A stretch of 64,000 nucleotides of DNA, taken from contig CM034391.1 of assembly GCA_019925095.2 (NCBI GenBank), forward strand, positions 4,677,051-4,741,050, given 5' to 3'. The translations under genes were made by a program, and so were the position numbers. Each line of letters opens with the position of its first letter. Position 1 is the stretch's first letter. This DNA comes from Dendrolimus kikuchii (Eukaryota > Arthropoda > Insecta > Lepidoptera > Lasiocampidae). The notes under the pieces were generated by a model that did not search any database, had not been told where the DNA came from, and saw nothing but the letters and a program-made list of their open reading frames with translations. This document shows positions 51,793 to 63,635 of this stretch, one piece after another.

Positions 51793-52202
51793 ATATAGGT
51801 ATGTATAAAAATTGCTGTTCGTTAGTCTCGCTAAAACTCGAGAACGGCTGGACTGATTTGGCTAATTTTGGTTTTGAATTATTTGTGGAAGTCCAGAGAA
51901 GGTTTAAAAGGTTTAAAAGAATATGAAAAAAGGCTTAGAATATAGTAAAAACAACAATTTCACTTTCTCTTAGAAACTATTCCTACCTGTCAAACTTTTG
52001 ACGTTCATCCCGTCGTTTAGAAATCAATTAAATTTGAAAGTCGTTCAGAAATCAAATTAAATTTAAAAGTGCAAACGTTTGATATTCGTTCCGGTTAAGT
52101 TTTGACCACATTTTTGACTAAAGTTGAAACGTTCTGCAATTATCGTTCAGCTTTTTTATTTATTGATTCTGAGGCGGTACGAAGTTTGCCGGGTCAACTA
52201 GT
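51793..52202 (+). mobile_element. Helitron-like element family H2, plus strand
   Basis: GTATAAAAATTGCTGTTCGT through CGAGAACGGCTGGACTGATT to GCGGTACGAAGTTTGCCGGG TCAACTAGT. Inverted relative of 40944-41330. Its 3' end abuts a TA microsatellite. Confidence 0.62.
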
Positions 52203-52208
52203 ATATAT

Positions 52209-52267
<59 letters not shown>
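52203..52267. repeat. TA microsatellite
   Basis: About 65 bp of almost pure TA, directly after the CTAGT of the preceding element and followed by another CTAGT. Confidence 0.92.
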
Positions 52268-52268
<1 letters not shown>

Positions 52269-52289
52269 TAGTTGGAAGGTTATCTTTGG

Positions 52290-52840
52290 GTTGTTTCGTT
52301 TACCTGCTATAAATGGATTTATATAACGAAATTATACGTAAGTTTATTTGAACTCGTTTCAACATTGCTAAAAATTTGAGGTTATGTAGCTCACAGATAA
52401 TATGTTCTTTCAATTTTTGATGGACTGTGTGAGAGAGATATGACCTACGGCCTTGCTTTAGAAAAGTGGAAGCTCCACCAACCTTGAGATCCGCCCTCCT
52501 GGCTCGGTTCAGGTTACACACAGGAACAGCACACGGCACTAGATTCCACCTTAGAGCTAACACTTTTAACAAAGTCCAAGTATCGTAAAAGTTCTTGGCA
52601 CGGGCAGTAATCACAATTATTCGAAGTTCAGAATAGTTGATAGGAAAAGATGAGCTGTACGGCGCAGTGTGTTCTTTATCAAACATTGACTCGGAAACTA
52701 ACTAAAATGGTTGCCTATATATACCCTGCTGTGTTAGCCGTCGCCTCACACAGAAAAGAGGGTAGACAGCAAAATTATGGAGCGATGTTTTACCTACTTT
52801 ATACTAGGCAGGGACGGATTTTTTATTTTTATTTAAGTTT
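52290..52840 (-). repeat. LTR-like sequence with TATA box (candidate)
   Basis: On the minus strand, GCAGGGTATATATAGGCAAC (about 52730) gives a strong TATA box. It is followed by a 128-codon frame (52686-52300) containing NFYDTWTLLKVLALRWNLVP and RRADLKVGGASTFLKQGRRS. The layout TATA + leader + short open frame fits an LTR/leader or a small retrogene. No repeat copy in the window allows a test. Confidence 0.28.
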
Positions 52841-52845
52841 ATGGC

Positions 52846-53163
52846 TTGGCAGCTAGGCCTTTAAGCCAGATCTTAGTTTACAATATAGTTTCTTCATTTT
52901 TTTTAAGCCTATGTGTAGCACAGCTGAACTGTAGGTAATCAGCTAGTGCCATTCAACGCAGTTCTTGTGACCACTCAAAAGGCCACATTTGACTATACAG
53001 TTCATACAGACTATACATTTCACATTTCTCACAAAACACATAATTACTACTCAAAAACTATCAATATCCTACAACTATTGTTCATTTTAGAGTAATTTTA
53101 CATATTTTTAGAAAATAAAACTGCACAGCACAACATCTCCTTTCAGTTCCCGCCAAAAACTCC
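52846..53163 (-). mobile_element. Repeat family B, full copy
   Basis: GGCTTGGCAGCTAGGCCTTT AAGCCAGATCTTAG to TTCAGTTCCCGCCAAAAACT C. It has a small duplicated patch (ACAGTTCATACAGACTATAC). Confidence 0.72.
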
Positions 53164-53255
53164 GCAAGGACGGAACATTATGTTTTTTAATTAAGGATGT
53201 TTTTATTCACTCTGAAAATTCATTGCATCGTTCTTTTAAATAGTTTACCTTATTA

Positions 53256-53625
<370 letters not shown>

Positions 53626-54150
53626 CGCAAATTTATTTCAAGTAATAGAACGCGCGATTCAAATATATTGAAGCCTAACAGTTACGAATCTTCCCCGTCT
53701 TCAAAAATCTCAGTGTTTCTGGTAGTTACGTGAACTGTCAATGATGATACAATTAAAAATTAGAATTGATAAAGGATGTCAAACTTTAACGAATCGATTA
53801 AAATAAAAAGTTTATTATTTAAAAATATATTTTAAATTTTCTTTTCCTTTTTTTGTTTAATATGTAGAAAATAGCATAACTTAATTACGATTTAACTTTA
53901 AACTTTTAAATTATACATCAATTTCTAGGTCACGTCACTAATATTTAAGAAAAAATGTGTTGACAAATATAATGTTGTCATATGTTACATTTCTAAAGAA
54001 ATAAGTTAATTATGATGTGATATAAATTATTTTGGTACTGTTACAAAGTTAGTTCGCCAGTATTTATATGAAACTTCAAATAGGGCTTCTTAAAACGGGT
54101 CAACTATAGTACTTCTCAGCTTTTTAATTATTATTGTTATTTATTTAGGT
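53626..54150. other. AT-rich intergenic, nothing seen
   Basis: No gene found. Confidence 0.4.
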
Positions 54151-54453
54151 TTATGGCTTGGCAGCTAGGCCTTTAAGCCAGATCTTAGTTTACAATATAG
54201 TTTCTTCATTTTCTTAAGCCTATGTGTAGCACAGCTGAATTGTAGGCAATCAGCTAGTGCCATTCAAGGGGGTTCTTGTGACAACTCAAAAGGCCACATT
54301 TGACTATACTCTTCACATTTCTCACAAAACACGTAATTACTACTCAAAAACTATCAATATCCTACAACTATTGTTCAGTTTAGAGTAATTTTACACATTT
54401 TTAGAAAATAAAACTGCACAGCACAACATCTCCTTTCAGTTCCCGCCAAAAAC
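54151..54453 (-). mobile_element. Repeat family B, full copy
   Basis: TATGGCTTGGCAGCTAGGCC TTTAAGCCAGATCTTAG to TTCAGTTCCCGCCAAAAACT C, very close to 52846-53163. The TTATTATTGTTATTTATTTA on the left is the tail (sense minus). Confidence 0.74.
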
Positions 54454-55040
54454 TCCCAGCTTTTTAATTTCAAATATTACCTGAAGAGTATCTCCACCAT
54501 ATTCATACGTCGTCATGGCAACGCGAACTAAGTTTGTCGGTACAGCTAAAATTAAATAATTTAATAATATTGTAACATGAATCACTCGTCACGAGACTGA
54601 CCTAGATGCATGCATTGCCTGCCCAAAGGTTGATTTCAAGATTACCAACTTTTTCTCAGATCAAATTTTTAAAACGTTATTTTTTCGCAGCCCATAACGT
54701 TTTATAATAATTAATATTAATCATACCAAAGTTATAAAGTTAATATGTTTATAAATGCTAATGATCTATCAAATATTACAATTAGGTTCAATACACTATT
54801 ATATTAATTAATAGTGAATTTTGGATGCATGACAATATTTTTAAGACTTAATAAAATTACGTTTTAACGGTTCTAAGCGCGGTAATTTTATTTGATTTTG
54901 GTTTTAACGTAGTTTTATTATGTATACAAGTCGCGAAAACTTAAGAAAATATTTTTAAGAATTTTTATATTTTGAAAGTAGTAAACAGACAGAATCTACT
55001 ATAATTTATAATTTAATTATAAATAAATAAATAAATTACT
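54454..55040. other. AT-rich; Helitron-like scrap at 54500-54548
   Basis: ATACGTCGTCATGGCAACGC GAACTAAGTTTGTCGGTACA GCTA resembles a worn CTAGT end. The rest is featureless. Confidence 0.35.
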
Positions 55041-55132
55041 GCTGCAGACAGGCTGACGGCTCCCCTATCGAAATGTGTTTGCCGTCCTCTGTGAATATTT
55101 AGAATACCAGAGGTATTAACAATGTACTGTTT
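55041..55132 (-). mobile_element. SINE-like family A, old fragment
   Basis: GCAGACAGGCTGACGGCTCC through GTTTGCCGTCCTCTGTGAAT ATTTAGAATACCAGAGG, clearly related to the tail-proximal part of family A but highly diverged. Confidence 0.45.
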
Positions 55133-55793
55133 GGAAGGAACTTTATTACATTCGTTTTCATTCACTGCCAAACGTAGACCCCGTTTAGTAGTCGCCCCGA
55201 ACCTATCTCACTCGCGGTACGGCTAAGAAAAACAGACTTCTCTGTAGTGCTAACTGCGAAAGGCGTAACTTCAATTTGATAAGATATGCTATTAAACTAG
55301 AGTTGTGTTAGAGTTGAGAACCTACCTTAATACGGGGTTACCTTGACCTAGTACCGGACAACACTAAACAAAAATCTGCAAAATATTGTATAAAGAAGCC
55401 ATAAAATACTTAATTTATTAAAACGTTACGGGGATCAGTAGGCCTCGTGTTGCCATAGTGATAATTTTAATACAGGGTCTAAAACACCCAGTACCGCAGG
55501 AACAGATAAATCATGCCGCTATGAACGTTTTAAACAAGTCCAGCTAATTTAAAATCTGGAATATCGGCGACACCACCGTTTGTGTCGTGCGTGAACTATT
55601 TAGCTACCCTCATGTTGTGTGGCCAGTGTTGGGTAATGGTACAATCCCGAAATTTGCCACTGCTTACGTATCGTGTAAGATAAATGAAATATAATGAAGA
55701 ATTTAACTATTTTTTTAATTGATTACCTCATTTTACGAAAAATGAAAAAGTCCGGCGTTCCCGGGGATTTACAATAAATGCCCTTGTCCACAG

Positions 55794-55975
55794 GATCAAC
55801 CTCTAGTCTATTATGTGGGCGAACCAAAGAAGTCGAGCTTGGCAGCAACACCGGCGCAGGCGCAGCACTTGCGCTGGCGCTTGTACGATCGCCTGTAGCG
55901 CCGCAAGCGCCTTGCCAACTACGACTGTCAGCACCTGAAGCTGCTGCATTTGCTGTCAGACTTATCGATGTTAAG
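55794..55975 (+). other. Exon-like island between CAG and GGTAAT
   Basis: A GC-rich 182-bp stretch with an acceptor (GTCCACAG, 55786-55793) and a donor-like GTAATC (55976). One frame (GAT first) reads DQPLVYYVGEPKKSSLAA, then AQAQHLRWRLYDRL and TAG at 55896-55898, then RRKRLANYDCQHLKLLHLLS in the same frame. Another frame is open throughout (STSSLLCGRTKEVELG...). The first looks more like real protein. It could be a terminal exon, a pseudo-exon with a premature stop, or a retrocopy scrap. Protein not recognised. Confidence 0.3.
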
Positions 55976-56070
55976 GTAATCTCATTTTTCTACTTATTAT
56001 TACGTCACTTTAAGTAAATGACAAGTTTGTTATATTGTTTCTCTCTATAATTAAGTTAATGAGAATATAC

Positions 56071-56215
56071 ATAACACTTTATTGCACACCAACATAAACA
56101 ATTACAAAACTACAAAATTACGAGTACAAACAATACTTTCTTGATAAAAAGAATAGGCGGCCTTATCGATAAAAGTGATCGCTTCGAGGCACCCTAACTT
56201 AAGGGAATTAACTCT
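56071..56215 (-). mobile_element. CR1-like LINE 3' UTR fragment
   Basis: ATAACACTTTATTGCACACC, then AGGCGGCCTTATCGATAAAA GTGATCGCTTCGAGGCACCC, complement of the tail at 37210-37315. Confidence 0.6.
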
Positions 56216-57318
56216 ATACTAATCTGGCGATGTAGGTGAGGCACACAATGAGATAGGACAAATTCCAATGATAATATATGTACTTAAAGCAATTCATACA
56301 TTCACTACAAGGTAGACAAGAATGTACAATACAGAGTAAATACAACGTCCAAAATAATTTATGATGTTTTATATATATTTACGCAAGCTACGGAAAGAGC
56401 TCAATTCCACGGGTTTCCTAGAGCGCTATGATGTGTTCTATTCAAAACGAATCTACTCCCTCCGTTGTGCGGATTGTTCGCAAGTCATCAGTGAATAGGT
56501 GGGTGGGTGATTTTCCCGCGCCCAACAGCACGCATCATTAGCCGGAATCAGGTTTTTTAATATTACAGCTTTTTAAGAATCTTTTCGTCTCAAGTGCTTT
56601 GTGAATAACAAGAATGAGCGCCAATCAGTAAATAGTAGTCAAACATAAGTGTGCTAGCACTAGTTTAAAGAAAAACCAATGATGCGCGGTGGACAATCGC
56701 TCACAAACAAGGAGAATTGCCCAGGTGTCTACTAGGTAAGCGTGCTTTATATCAGATCACATCGTCCTTATGACCTTAAAACATACCTACGTAAAAAGAG
56801 GCAGAAAAAGGAACGAGAAATATCGACAAATAAAATATTCTGGATGGGGGGAACTTTTAAAGAAAACACCAGCAATGGACTGTTAGCCATTTACTCTCCG
56901 ACAAAAAAACACTGTTCAAGCAAAGGCTGAAGAACAGCGACGTGACCGATTTCAAGGTCTAAAACATGACGCAAATAAAATATTATTTTTCGATCTTAGC
57001 ATATTTTAAAAGATAAATATTATGTCAAACATTAGCTTAATAGAATGAAGTATTTAAGATTTACGCTTATTAGTTATACCTTGCTTAATTGGATAGATAA
57101 CACTAATTTACTTTGTCTGTGAAATTGGCTTCGCAAATTAATTAGGCGTTCAGCTTGAGCTATCAAATGTTGCCACGTTATGTAATAGTATCAAATACTA
57201 ATTTTATCATCATTTGTTCTTTTAACATTATTAACTTTGTATGAATATATACTTTGATAAAATAATCAGTTTTTGTTAATCTGAATTTATTTCAAAATAA
57301 ATGCTGCTCTGTTTTTAA
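56216..57318. other. Intergenic, nothing defended
   Basis: No gene; the 62-codon plus-strand frame at 56742 lacks coding features. Confidence 0.4.
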
Positions 57319-58066
57319 TAGAGATGGGCCGAATGTGGTTTAAAGCAAAAAACGAATACGAACTTCGGCCGAACATTCGGTTAAAACAAAAAATTCGGCC
57401 GAACTTTGGTTTGATTTCGCCACGCTTTTTCAAGAGCAACTCGTGACCTGTTGACAACGTCAACTTGATAACACCGAATTTTTGGCTTTTTTACACCATA
57501 ACCTGCCTCTAATAAATTTTAAGCATGAGTAGGTGGATAAAAGAATAGATTTTTAGACCTTTGATTGAAAAAAATAAATTCATGTTTAATTCGTAAAAAG
57601 TGATTTCAATCAAAATTAAAGTTATAATTGCTCTATGACCCGTAGACGTGTTTTTTTTTTTAATTCAAGTTACGCATTATAATTAAGCAGTTGCACTACT
57701 TAGTGATGTTTCTTAGAGGAATAATAAGTTTATTTAATTTTTGTTTTAATTTGATGTCTATTTAATTAGGCGAAGAATCAATCAAGAAATAATTTTATTT
57801 ATTTTTTATCACATTGCACGTTAAGATTTGCATGCTCCTAACTAAAATAAATGACCATGAGTGTATAGATGCAAATTTTTATATTACGGTTATGATGGAT
57901 ATGATTTCTATTAACTTCAGTGAAAATAGTACAAGTAGGTATTTTAATTTTTTCCTTGCACCGAATGTTCGGCATTTAAACCGAATTTGGGCCGAATGCC
58001 AAAGTTCGGTTCAAGCTGGTGAAATTCGGTCAAACCGAATGTAAAACGAATTTCGACCCATCCCTA
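57319..58066. mobile_element. hAT-like non-autonomous element with TTCGG arrays
   Basis: Ends TAGAGATGGGCCGAATGTGG and CGAATTTCGACCCATCCCTA are inverted repeats. GTTTTTAA (57311-57318) and GTTTTTGA (58067-58074) form an 8-bp duplication with one change. Subterminal regions are full of CGAA/TTCG words (TTCGGCCGAA at 57365 and 57389; CCGAATGTTCGG at about 57960), likely transposase binding arrays. No transposase is inside the 748 bp. Confidence 0.74.
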
Positions 58067-58129
58067 GTTTTTGATGTAAGAGCGTTACTTCGACTGGCTA
58101 ATGTGATGCCGGTTATATAAATAGGTAAA

Positions 58130-58232
58130 ACTCTTTTATTAACCGAAACAAACGAACTACAAATACAGTTGCAATATTTTAGGCAAAACAAGAAGTGGTC
58201 TTGACGCTTAAAGCGGTCTCTTCCAGGCAACA
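58130..58232 (-). mobile_element. CR1-like LINE 3' UTR fragment
   Basis: AACTCTTTTATTAACCGAAA through CGCTTAAAGCGGTCTCTTCC AGGCAAC, the diverged complement of the tail at 37210-37315. Confidence 0.5.
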
Positions 58233-58649
58233 TAAAAAAAGGCTATTTTTATCAAATCAGGTGATGTAATCAAGCGGTTCATAAACTGAGATATTACGAA
58301 TTTTGGTATATTTATTTTTTTAATAACTCGGTTTCTGCACCGCTTGATTACATTACATTACATTTGGATAATTTTTGGTCAATTAATACATTTTATTTCA
58401 TTTGCAAAAATTGACTACAACAAAAAATATAACAAAAGTAGACCTTATAGTATTACATATCGTGTACTTAAATCGTTGTGGTTTTTAGTCTTGGGAATTT
58501 CTTAAATGAGATTAATTATGTTTCATTAAAATACATTTTAAATCTTTTTGTCGTTTTTTCATATTTGAACGATGATCATTGCACCCATTTTTGGATATCG
58601 GTGTTCGTACTGTCAAATATTAAGATTTCCTCTACTTCTGTCTAAAGCT

Positions 58650-58892
58650 ACGTTCCATTAGGGACTCACAACGACCACGTTCACGACCGCGATTTATCCC
58701 GTTCCACTTGCTTGCCGGCGTTACAATCGTAAACCCAATTGGAACGGCTATTCGACCCACCTCTTGACATGGGTTGTTGTGAGCGTTCTGTGATCGAAAA
58801 TGATGGCGTCATTAATGACGTTTTCGCCACGAGCACTACGACTGCGGTCGCCTTGTGGAACGGCTAACGGAGCATTTTGGGCGTTGTGAGTA
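58650..58892 (-). mobile_element. MITE family D, second copy
   Basis: CTACGTTCCATTAGGGACTC ACAACGACCACG to GAGCATTTTGGGCGTTGTGA GTAGT. Inverted relative of 32551-33105 without the LINE insertion; it shows the empty form of that site (GGGACTCACAACG). Confidence 0.7.
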
Positions 58893-58987
58893 GTTTAAAG
58901 AGAAGTTTTACAATTGGTTCTAAACTGAATTTCTAAATAACATAGATCATAGATCTTTTATTAAAAAAGTCCTTTTTCATTAACATA

Positions 58988-59105
58988 AGCAGGCAAATAT
59001 TCAAACGATCGACTGATGGAAAGTGATGTCGTTGGCTATGGAGGTTTGCTAAGGCACATAGCAAATGGTTTGTAATCCAGGTGCCGCATACATTTTGAAA
59101 TCCTC
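58988..59105 (-). mobile_element. SINE-like family A, old fragment
   Basis: AAGCAGGCAAATATTCAAAC, GACTGATGGAAAGTGATGTC GTTGGCTATGGAGGTTTGC; tail-proximal family A blocks, strongly diverged. Confidence 0.4.
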
Positions 59106-59526
59106 TACCAGAATGTATCATTATTTTCAATCACAATATGACATAAATCTGACCGTGATACATTTGTATTCAAAGACAAACATTAAAGTGTTCACAACAA
59201 TGGCCAGTACTATTTTTTGACAAATAAAGTGTTTTAATTTGTGGGAGCGACAGACAGACATTCGTGATAAATTGCACAATGCATTACAAAACAGACTGGA
59301 AAATTTTGTGTCACTGCATTGTGAATTTATGCAATTGTTTCAAATGTTCTTCCGTGATTCTCAATTGGTTTTGTAACAACGAATTTACAAGGATTTCTAC
59401 GACTATAAAAAAGTGTTTCTTTGTAAGAATGTAAGTAAACAAAATTCTTTGCTTCCTATTTAGCGGCTGCAATAGGAATTTTTTAATTCAACGCTAAAAA
59501 AACTTATTGGGTATTTACACATTTAA

Positions 59527-59878
59527 GGCTAAGTTCCACAAGAGGCTTACAACCACTACGTTCACGACCGCGAATTTTCCCGTTCAATTTGCTTGCGGTC
59601 GTTACAATCATAAACTTTAGTGGGACGGATTTGGAGCGTTGATGACATAAACAACGAAATACACAAATGTGTTAACCTGAAAATCGCGCTTTTTCAATGT
59701 CAATTAATAGAGAGAATTAATGCTTTGTAGTCAACGATTGACAGGTCGTTGTGAGCGCTGTGTGTTCGAAAATAATGACGTCGTTAGTGATGTTTTGGCC
59801 ATGATCATAACGACCGTGGTCGCCATGTGGAACGGCTGACAGAGCATTTTGGGCGTTGTGAGCTACTTACGGAACGCG
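59527..59878 (-). mobile_element. MITE family D, third copy
   Basis: AAGTTCCACAAGAGGCTTAC AACCACTACGTTCACGACCG to GAGCATTTTGGGCGTTGTGA GCTACTTACGGAACG. Longer interior than 58650-58892 (an extra ~100 bp near 59640-59740). Confidence 0.68.
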
Positions 59879-60133
59879 TCCTAAGTAGTGATAGTGCGGG
59901 ATTTATACACGAAGAACGTTGAGAGCTGTTTTATTTGAATTCAGAACGAAGAAGACCCGATTCACAACGGGGTTACATGATTTATACGGCGTTGACAGCC
60001 CAATAAATATTATGTTGTTTACTCATTTGGTTCTTACAATGTAGGACTTAAATTATGTCAAAACATTAATAATAATTTTATACTAAATCTTAATACGATT
60101 TCTAGTCACTTCGACAATTATTCCATAAATTAC

Positions 60134-60451
60134 TTTTTTTTTATTTTTATTGCAGGAGATCAGCAGACAGGCAGTCGGCCCACTTGATGGAAAGCGGTTA
60201 CCATCGCCTATGGACATTTGCAACACCAAAGTTGCTACAAATGCGCTGCTACTCTCTTAAGGGAAACTGGAACCTGGTCACTAATGCCGGAACACATTTT
60301 AAGGTTGTTATGGCGACATACTTTAGACCGGGGGTGATAGCCATCCAATCGGGCAAATGCCCTACCATCTGGTTGTGGGTTGTTAAGTCGCCTCTTACGA
60401 CAGGCCGCCCGGCCGCAGGAAATTGTATTCTTTCTCCGTTCCTGCACGGAT
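60134..60451 (-). mobile_element. SINE-like family A, full copy
   Basis: A long T-rich tract, TTGCAGGAGATCAGCAGACA to CGTTCCTGCACGGAT. Keeps the 70-codon ORF (60447-60235). Confidence 0.85.
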
Positions 60452-61887
60452 TAAAGAACATGACATCAAGTTCCAATATTTGCTGTTAAAGCTAAGCCAC
60501 TTGATATGATATGATAGGAAACCAAAATTGTAATAGCAATAAGTTTGGAAAAGTAATAAAGAAACCAAAAATCCTTCTAAACCCCAAATCATCCCAGATA
60601 TATAAATAAATATATAAGTATGTCTAAGTATTATATTATAATCGATAGCTAGAGATAGGGAATATATAGGCGAGTGGCTGATCATCTCCCCCGGGCTAAA
60701 ACAACCAGCTCAAACACAAGTCCAGTTGGGGGTTTTGACTTGGGAGAGGCAACGCGGTCGCTCGTGTATATACAATTAGTATATATATAACAGTATTAAA
60801 ATATGTATATTTAGTATATGTAAGTATAAAATATTACTTCCAACAGTAACCAACCCAAACCAATACTATCCAACCTCAACCAACCATCCAAATTGGTAGT
60901 CATATATATGTATATATAAATAGTACAAAATAGATAGTAATAGACCCGGGCATATCTTGCTCGCCTGGGCTAACGAAGGAGTTAAAAAAAAAGCCGCTTG
61001 ATAGGAAGCAAAGAATGTTAATGTTGCCGACTACTGGGGTCTTATATCGAGAGGACAAACGCTATTTGTTTCAATCGACATTTCATAATGGGTTTTTGAA
61101 GTGAAACTTCGTTAGAATCGTGGTGACTTGAAACTTGATAAAACGAATAAGCGACACTAAAAAGAGACAAACACATAAATCTATAGGACTAAGCCTGCGA
61201 GAGAATGAGATAGAGTACATTATATTTAATCATTTAAACATGTCCATACAGATACAGTTGGAACTGTTTTGAAGTTTTTCGTTCATTTAAAGCTTAAATA
61301 TATTATGACTATATATGAAATGTGACGTCAGGAAATTTCGAATCCCTCCCACCCCTTGTTACACTTTGTTTAACTTCTAGTGCGTGTGAACTGTACACAC
61401 AGACAATTTCTTTTTCGTCTACTGAAAGAACTATACAAACCTTGGTTTTCAATTGAAATTTATAGATCCTTCTTCATTCTTTCTCTTTATAACATGGTAC
61501 ATACTTTATTATTTATGCGTTTTTCGGGTCATCTAAAATTTCAAACCCTTCTCCTGACATAATTACAAAATGTCGCTTTAAACAAGTATCCTTTCAACCC
61601 TTAATACATTATCAATGTATATGTAGTATATTTACCAGACGGCCAAGGGGGTCGACTGTCGGCACTTTACGATGTGAGTATATCGCCCCAGTTTTAGGAG
61701 ACTTTTATAGTCATTACGTACGTATCTTTTATTGCTTTTAACATAATTAGCCAGAAAAAAAAACATGTTTATTTTATTAATAACTCATTATGTGCTACAC
61801 TGAAATACCAATAATCGAAATAGGGTTAATTTATTAAAAGATGGCAGGGTAAATATGAAGATGTTAAAGCCACCAAAATGTATTTTT
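60452..61887. other. TA-rich intergenic, unclassified repeat-like block
   Basis: The 60690-60970 segment has CCCCCGGGCTAAAACAACCA near its start and GACCCGGGCATATCTTGC near its end, with many TATATA words and CCAACC motifs between. It may be a repeat. Nothing codes. Confidence 0.3.
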
Positions 61888-62000
61888 TTTATTCTTTATT
61901 GTACACAAAAAGTTACATATAAAATTATACAATAGTGGTGATCTACAAAGGCGAGCTTAATTCTAAGAGTTTTCTTTCAGTAAACCTATGAGTCTAGCGA
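61888..62000 (-). mobile_element. CR1-like LINE tail, diverged
   Basis: TTTATTCTTTATTGTACACA AAAAG, then AAGGCGAGCTTAATTCTAAG AG. Position and wording fit an old minus-strand LINE 3' UTR. Confidence 0.38.
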
Positions 62001-62067
62001 GAAGGGAAGAAGCAAAAGGCAGGGTTGTGTACACTAAGATATTTTACGATTTCACTATGTAATATAT

Positions 62068-62369
62068 TGTTACGAGTTGCAGGACTCGAATTAAAATGCC
62101 GTTGGAATTATTAGAACTATACAAACACATATAACACAGGTACATATATAACCGAAGGCAACAAGTCCTAACGTAATGTAGAAGATCGTAATTCAATAAC
62201 ACGCGCAAAGTCCGTCACTAAATAGATAATCGAATGTACACAAGTCTCGCCTTGACCGTGGTTCTCGCTCGACTGCCTCGTCCCTCCATCGAGGCATTGC
62301 TTTATACTGCACAGATGCAATATGTCTGCCCGGTCGCGTGAACCGAATTTCTTAGAATCAGTCATAACA
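62068..62369. repeat. Solo LTR, family L, short form, ATAT duplication
   Basis: TGTTACGAGTTGCAGGACTC to AGTCATAACA, flanked by ATAT on both sides (62064-62067, 62370-62373). It shares about 270 bp with 14799-15297, including GGCATTGCTTTATACTGCAC AGATGCAATATGTCTG. No internal element attached. Confidence 0.7.
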
Positions 62370-62729
62370 ATATTATATAAACAGATTAACAAAAATAATT
62401 TATATACAAGATACATATATAATGTAAAATATAAACATATAAGGATATATGTTTCGCATGTTTGTTGTCTGGAATTATGTATTTTTTATTGTATTTGGCA
62501 AATAAATATTTTCTTGCCTTTTTTCAAGTTGCAAATATCAAATTTGCATTACAAACGTATCGAATTACATGAAAATTGATTAGTTTTACAGTGAGTCATT
62601 GACGTAAAGTGCACTTGAAGCACGTGTATCGATAATATGCAAATCAATTAACTATATCAACCGACTTATCTGAGCCTCTGCGAAAGTGTAGGCATATGAA
62701 ATATTGAAGGTTTTAAGCGCGGCTAATTA

Positions 62730-62935
62730 TGTGGGGAACAATATGTCTAGCCATGCCACCTCCGCCAGGTCCAGGTATAAGGGGACGGTCCAAGAATGCT
62801 GACTTGACGTTGTTCAGGATGACATGCATAAAACAGACGATGTCAAAGACCGCGCGAAGTGGAGAAGAAAAAGAAGAAAAGCGAATCCTGGGCCTCAAAG
62901 CGAACGCTACGGGGATTTAACATTTGGATGATGAT
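62730..62935 (+). pseudogene. RTE-like LINE C-terminus with GATGAT tail
   Basis: One frame reads VVQDDMHKTDDVKDRAKWRR KRRKANPG, the usual C-terminal wording of RTE-type reverse transcriptases, followed by a GATGATGATG tail at 62929. The start of the fragment (GGTCCAGGTATAAGGGGACG GTCC) is unclear. Confidence 0.52.
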
Positions 62936-63002
62936 GAGTAAGATATAGCAACCTGGCTTTAGTCACTTGGGTTATAGAAGAAGAAGAAGTTTAGGTTCAG
63001 AA

Positions 63003-63540
63003 GAACTAGCGGCCCGTCCCGGCTTTGCACGGGTGGACATTTATTCAACTAAAAAAATTGGGATAACCGTATAAATATAGCCTATGTTACTCAAGGATAA
63101 TGTCGCACTGTAATGATTTGCAGGAGACCTCCAGCAGCTAGGGAGCGGAGGAGTATTCACTCCTGTTGACGAAGTGATTTCGCCTTTCCCGGGCGTTCTC
63201 AAACACTGATGCGCTAGGATCAGCGTGGGCGTAACTATGTTCTAAGTCTCACGCTCTTCCTGCCGTAGGCACGGGGCACATGGGAGGAGGGTGGTTTTAG
63301 TGGAGTATTGAGTATTCCAGCCTCCACACATGCCGGCGATTGACTCTGGTGGCCACTGGTGTGGCTTCATCTCTCATCGCTTTGGTCCAATCCCTAGCAA
63401 TCGACCCGGTATTGTGCGAAATGCATTCCCCCCCTCCTAAAAAAAGCATTGTAATGCTGAAAGAATTTTGAAATCGGTCCAGTAGTTTTTGTGTTATCAA
63501 ACATACAAAATTTTTGCCTGAATTGTATATCTGAAAGGAC
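63003..63540 (-). mobile_element. Helitron-like element, minus strand, interrupted
   Basis: GAACTAGCGGCCCGTCCCGG CTTTGCACGGGTGG (complement of a CCGGGACGGGCCGCTAGT end; note the hairpin CCCGTC/…/GCACGGG) to TGAAAGAATTTTGAAATCGG TCCAGTAGTTTTTG. Split by a LINE-like insertion at 63116-63449. Confidence 0.6.
63116..63449 (+). mobile_element. A-tailed LINE 3' fragment nested in the Helitron
   Basis: GC-rich sequence from GGAGACCTCCAGCAGCTAGG to CCCCCCTCCTAAAAAAAGCA. TGTAATG lies on both sides (63109-63115, 63450-63456), a target duplication. Its UTR has GGTTTTAGTGGAGTATTGAG TATTCC, similar in wording to the R1-like LINE tails. Confidence 0.55.
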
Positions 63541-63635
63541 AAACTGTCGTTCCAAAAAAGAACTCGACAACTCTGGTATTTTATATTTGCGACAGTTTAT
63601 ACAATGAATATTATTCTATTCTATTCTAAAAATAA

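Noticed and set aside
56742..56930. 62-codon Lys-rich ORF
   Set aside because: No splice context, no recognisable domain, AT-rich composition typical of chance frames here.
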